Source: Unio delphinus (Eukaryota; Mollusca; Bivalvia; Unionida; Unionidae). Taken from it: a stretch of DNA of 64,000 nt. The notes beneath the pieces were generated by a model. That model was not told the DNA's origin. It worked only from the letters and a program-made list of their open reading frames with translations, and searched no databases. The stretch spans positions 4,016,001-4,080,000 of the forward strand of contig JAQISU010000233.1 of assembly GCA_029339505.1 (NCBI GenBank), read 5' to 3'. The position numbers and the translations under genes are program-made. How positions within the stretch are numbered: the stretch's first letter is position 1; each line of letters begins with the position of its first letter. Shown piece after piece: positions 60,267-64,000 of the stretch.

Positions 60267-61967
60267 ACTGGGGTTGCAGGGATTCAATGAAATAATTTTA
60301 CATATCTGATAGTACCAGAAGCTACTAAAATTAGCACATAAATAAAGTTTGAACATGTTCCTGATGTTAGACAGCTATAAACATTAGTTTTATAACAAAA
60401 CTTAATGCGTGATTCACTATTTTCTCAGGATATAAATGGGTTCATTGTTGGTTAACAATAAGGTTAGGCACTGATGCATTGGAAGGCATCATCAGCTTTG
60501 TTTGCCGGGCAAGTTGTAGCAATATTTGATGGACAAAAATGACATTTTCTCTATAATTAGCATCAGGCATAACCTGTTACATATATAGTATAGTTAAGCC
60601 ATGATAACATTATTTGAGGTGTGCCTGTGTGATTTGGTTGACTGCCTTTTAAAATAGAAATAAAGCATTTGAAATAATGGTACATGCCATTATGTATTTA
60701 ATTATTATCATCTTTGACTGTTGAAAGTTGTTAGGTCCAAGTTTTATGCTCTTCTGTGATTGCATATGGTGTTGCTTTTCTTCGTTTGTGTGGTCATCTA
60801 TGCAGCCACTGAAGTCCTAAACTTAGCTTGTTTTTTGGGCAGTGTTCTGATGCATCCACATTTTATTATAGTTTCAATATACAGTCCTGTTTTTTTCATT
60901 GAAGGTAGTATATGATAGCTGCAAATACCTTTGTTCTGTATTCAGTAAATTTGAAAAATTCTATTTGTTGTTACTGACTTCATATGTATCAGCTTAAATT
61001 ATTAACATTTTTGGGGTGAAAAAATTGTAATGTCAGCAACATATATCTTTATCGCTTAAAAATGAGTTACATCATTATTTGTGGTTTTGAGTATCATTTA
61101 GAATACGTTTTTTTTGTTCCTTGTATTCAAATCAATATCATTATTATTTATTGTCACCACACTATTAGATCATTATGAATTTCACATGTTGAATAACTGG
61201 AGCAATGTAGATGTAGATGTTCTCAGATAAGAATTGTCTAAGGCAAAGCATTATCACAGCTTTATTTAAAGGATAATTAAGACCCTTTGTTATTTGCTGA
61301 TGTATCATTTTCAGTGGCTTTCAATCTTTTGAGAGTATTTACCGGTACTTCATGAAAAGAGACTTGATGGCAACATATGCTGCTAATTTTTAGTCAAACT
61401 AAAAATATGATTTGAACAAAAAAGACCCAGTCCTGTGTTAATTTGCCCTTTTACTTAACAAGATAACATTGAAGCAAATCACTTTCATATTTATCTTTCA
61501 GTACTTTTAATTCCAAGATAATACAAATAAAATTGAAATTACTTTTTTTCTTGTTTTTTGAATTCACAAATGTAATGAATCTCATTGTCTGGGTTTTATT
61601 TCTTTATCACTAATGTGTAATCAGGTGCTTTCATCTACTGCACAATGATAAAAAACTGGGGAAAGGGGCTTATAAACTTTAAATGATATGTATTCTAAGA
61701 TGCCATTCATTGAATGTTCTATTTGTTAACATGCTTTTTAGAGGTAGAAAGTGTTGTTCCAGTTGATTTTTTTTTAGCACTTTCTGTTGATCTTACTATG
61801 TATGCATTGTGTAATGTGCAGTACACCCAGTTCTCACAATTTGTTATTTTTTTCTTAGCAATGCTTCCTTCATTGTGATAATCATTCATACTTTAGAAAA
61901 AGAATCAACTGAAATATCATTCTAAATGGTCCATCTAAGCATAGATTAGGAAAATGATCATTCACTG
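60267..61967. other. Intronic stretch, nothing recognised
   Basis: No supported feature. Confidence 0.4.
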
Positions 61968-62100
61968 CCTCAGCAGCTCAGCTTGTGGAGCATTGGACAT
62001 GTAAACAAAGCGTGTCTGAGTTTGGTACCTGTTTAGGCCAGCTGCCTCAGTGTGTTCCTGTGAAAAGTACCTGGCATGATTTAGCTGTTAAAAGAAAGAA
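61968..62100 (+). mobile_element. tRNA-derived SINE fragment, uncertain family
   Basis: CAGCAGCTCAGCTTGTGGAG resembles a tRNA A-box region and GTCTGAGTTTGGTACC a decayed B-box, followed by GCCTCAGTGTGTTCCTGTGA. It may be a diverged family C member. Confidence 0.45.
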
Positions 62101-63428
62101 AAACATGATTTTCTTTGGTAACTCCAGGTTTTTAATTTGGGAGTATTGTTAAGTTAAACAGAAAGGAGCCAATTTGTAGATGGGCCCTTAATTAGAATCT
62201 GAATTTGGTATTTGGCAAAATATCAGAAAAGTATCAAAATAGACTGGTACGCTTGCTGATAAAAATGTCATTCTTTAAGGAAAACAAATCCCATAATAAA
62301 TTTGTTTCATAGAGGATTATGCCTGTGGCAGTCATTTACCATTGGTTCTTAAAAGTGTGTCTAGAACAACTGTTGTTGCTATTGCTTGTAGACATGCCTG
62401 GGGACAGAGTTTGTGGGTCCTATAAAAAATTTCCAAGTAGGTCCCTATGAATTACATGTGTATTGTGATAGCATTGGGCCCATTGAATGTTGTGTGCCCC
62501 CAGATTTTGTCATATAGTAGATGTTCTACCCTGACTATGGCCCTGTTTGTAGAAAATAACTGACTACCTGTTTTGCATGTTTGTCATGTTTGGATAATAA
62601 CAGCAATACTATTCTTACTAAGATATGTTATACTTTTGTGATTTTTTGAATGTGATGTTTAATAATTTATTTATTCAGTGTCTAAGAGCATGTCATGGAG
62701 AGCACTGACACTCTTTATTGACCATTTATATCAATGGCTATAAAAACTGGCAACCATTATAGATTCTAGTTGAATCAATACTTGCAAGAGAGGTCACTCA
62801 GGTGACAGGCAATTACACCTGTGTGCTATTATTATTATTGCATTGGCTTATTTTAGCAATGATCTCCATTCACAGTACAGTAAATCAAAAGGCAAGTTCA
62901 TTGTGATAATAATGAGTAAGGCTTTTGCTTTGTTGTTAATTCAGAAGGGAAGAAAAGACTCTAGTTTTATTGACCAAAGGTCTTTTAGACAATATTGATA
63001 GATCATATAATTGTTGTGGTGTTGGTTCTGTTTAATGAAACATTTGTATTACACCAGCAGTTTTCAGTAAAAAAAAATAAAGAAAGCAAATACATGTACA
63101 GTAATGATTTTTTTATGGTCTTTTGTCATCATATATTTAACATATGCTAAACCAATCAACCATGCTTCTTCAAGAGCATCAGTTGAATTAATTTAACACT
63201 CATACATACACACATTTATTGAGCGCCAGCTATCAAGATTAAGTTGCACAGTTAAAGATTTGGGGAATTAGAGACTTTAAATACAAAAGAAATCTATTTT
63301 GATATGCATCATTGGGATTCTTTATAATTAGTACAGTTTTACTTGAAAGGAATATATACAATGATTGCAACCAAATACTTGTTAAAAATTGACTTTTTCA
63401 TGCTGTAAATATTCCATTTAACAATATA
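62101..63428. other. Intronic stretch, nothing recognised
   Basis: No supported feature. Confidence 0.4.
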
Positions 63429-64000
63429 CACCGCTCGCTCGATAACTCGCGCACAACGGGGTCCAAAAACATCGACCGCACTATAAGCGAGGGACCTATA
63501 AATAAATAAAAAAACTAATAAAGAGATGGGAGATCGACAGAGAGGCGAAAGGGGGGGGAGTGCATTGTTAAATACTCGTTTTATAATCGTGCTGAAAATA
63601 ACTGTGAATAAATATTTCTTCATAAAGGTGTTGTTCGTTTTTCTTTATAAATTACCTTTAATTTGTGGATAAAATATCTTGAAAAGATCGTAAAAACAAA
63701 CATTATTCCATGAGGTATCAGTACTCTTAACATGTGTATCGCTAAACACATTGTGTATTGCATCACTGCTTTTTGTGTTGATTTGGATACATTCTAGTTT
63801 TATTGTTTGTTCAAAATGAATCAAGATTTATTTTATCAAAAAAGATAACATTCATATCGAAAAACGACAACGTTGAAACTTGTGTTGATCTAAAACATAA
63901 TATTCTGCTATCACTAAATAGATAGATAGATAGATAAAAAAAAAAATACAACCATTACCAACCATGAATTTAATGGGTCTAAATGTCAGACATGTAAAAA
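63429..64000 (-). mobile_element. Tigger element, copy 3, 3' end, cut by the window edge
   Basis: It begins CACCGCTCGCTCGATAACTC right after a TA (63427-63428) and reads as the complement of 41717-42347 with few differences over its whole length, including ATCGACCGCACTATAAGCGAG, the AGAGATGGGAGATCGACAGA block and AGAATGTATCCAAATCAAC on its own strand. The element continues past position 64000, where a transposase frame would be expected next on the minus strand. The outer 9 bases differ slightly from copy 1 (CTCGCTCG against CTCCCTCG). Confidence 0.88.

Noticed and set aside
63339..63623. 94-codon minus-strand frame
   Set aside because: It lies in the 3' untranslated end of Tigger copy 3 and spans the terminal repeat.

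Overview
The window looks like animal nuclear DNA, A+T rich and almost wholly non-coding, with one host gene laid across it. The density of tRNA-derived SINEs, Tigger/pogo, hAT and piggyBac remnants, CR1/L2-like LINE pieces and low-copy arrays of 120-170 bp units suits a lophotrochozoan, most likely a mollusc. That assignment is an inference from repeat style, not from a diagnostic gene.

Host gene. A CpG-bearing promoter-like start (CRE palindrome at 129-136, YY1-like box over the ATG) leads into a short first coding exon (148-187). The next good exon is at 49543-49971, with a strong 3' splice site and a strong GTGAGT donor. Exon 1 ends and exon 2 begins in the same phase (phase 1), so they can be joined in frame across an intron of about 49.4 kb. 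A small candidate exon with a GC donor follows at 50545-50590. I do not recognise the protein; the visible part is acidic, Ser-rich and probably disordered. The gene continues beyond the window.

Intron 1 (188-49542). It is filled with mobile elements: two or three tRNA-SINE families (A, B, C), a TTAA-flanked piggyBac-like MITE family (copies near 2.0, 7.9 and 35 kb), a LINE RT tail at 8.4 kb, an 828-bp TIR element with TTGCAT duplications at 23.1 kb plus a truncated copy at 12.6 kb, clean hAT elements (7.4, 19.5, 37.6 kb), piggyBac deletion remnants (26.0 and 45.6 kb), a THAP-domain ORF (38.7 kb), a LINE endonuclease fragment on the minus strand (39.0-40.1 kb), a 2-kb Tigger element with an intact but C-truncated transposase ORF (40.3-42.3 kb), and a tandem array of about 155-bp units (43.75-44.66 kb). 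A decayed coding-like stretch of unknown origin lies at 2.8-4.0 kb.

Intron 2 (from 49972 or 50591 to the window end). It holds a 102-bp TA microsatellite, more SINE A/B/C copies, a second LINE tail, a 22-24-bp minisatellite, a hAT MITE with a target duplication, and at the right edge a third Tigger copy in the opposite orientation that is nearly identical to the one at 40-42 kb. This suggests recent activity of that family.

No rRNA, genuine tRNA gene, CRISPR array or bacterial-type operon was seen. All boundaries and similarities were judged by eye.
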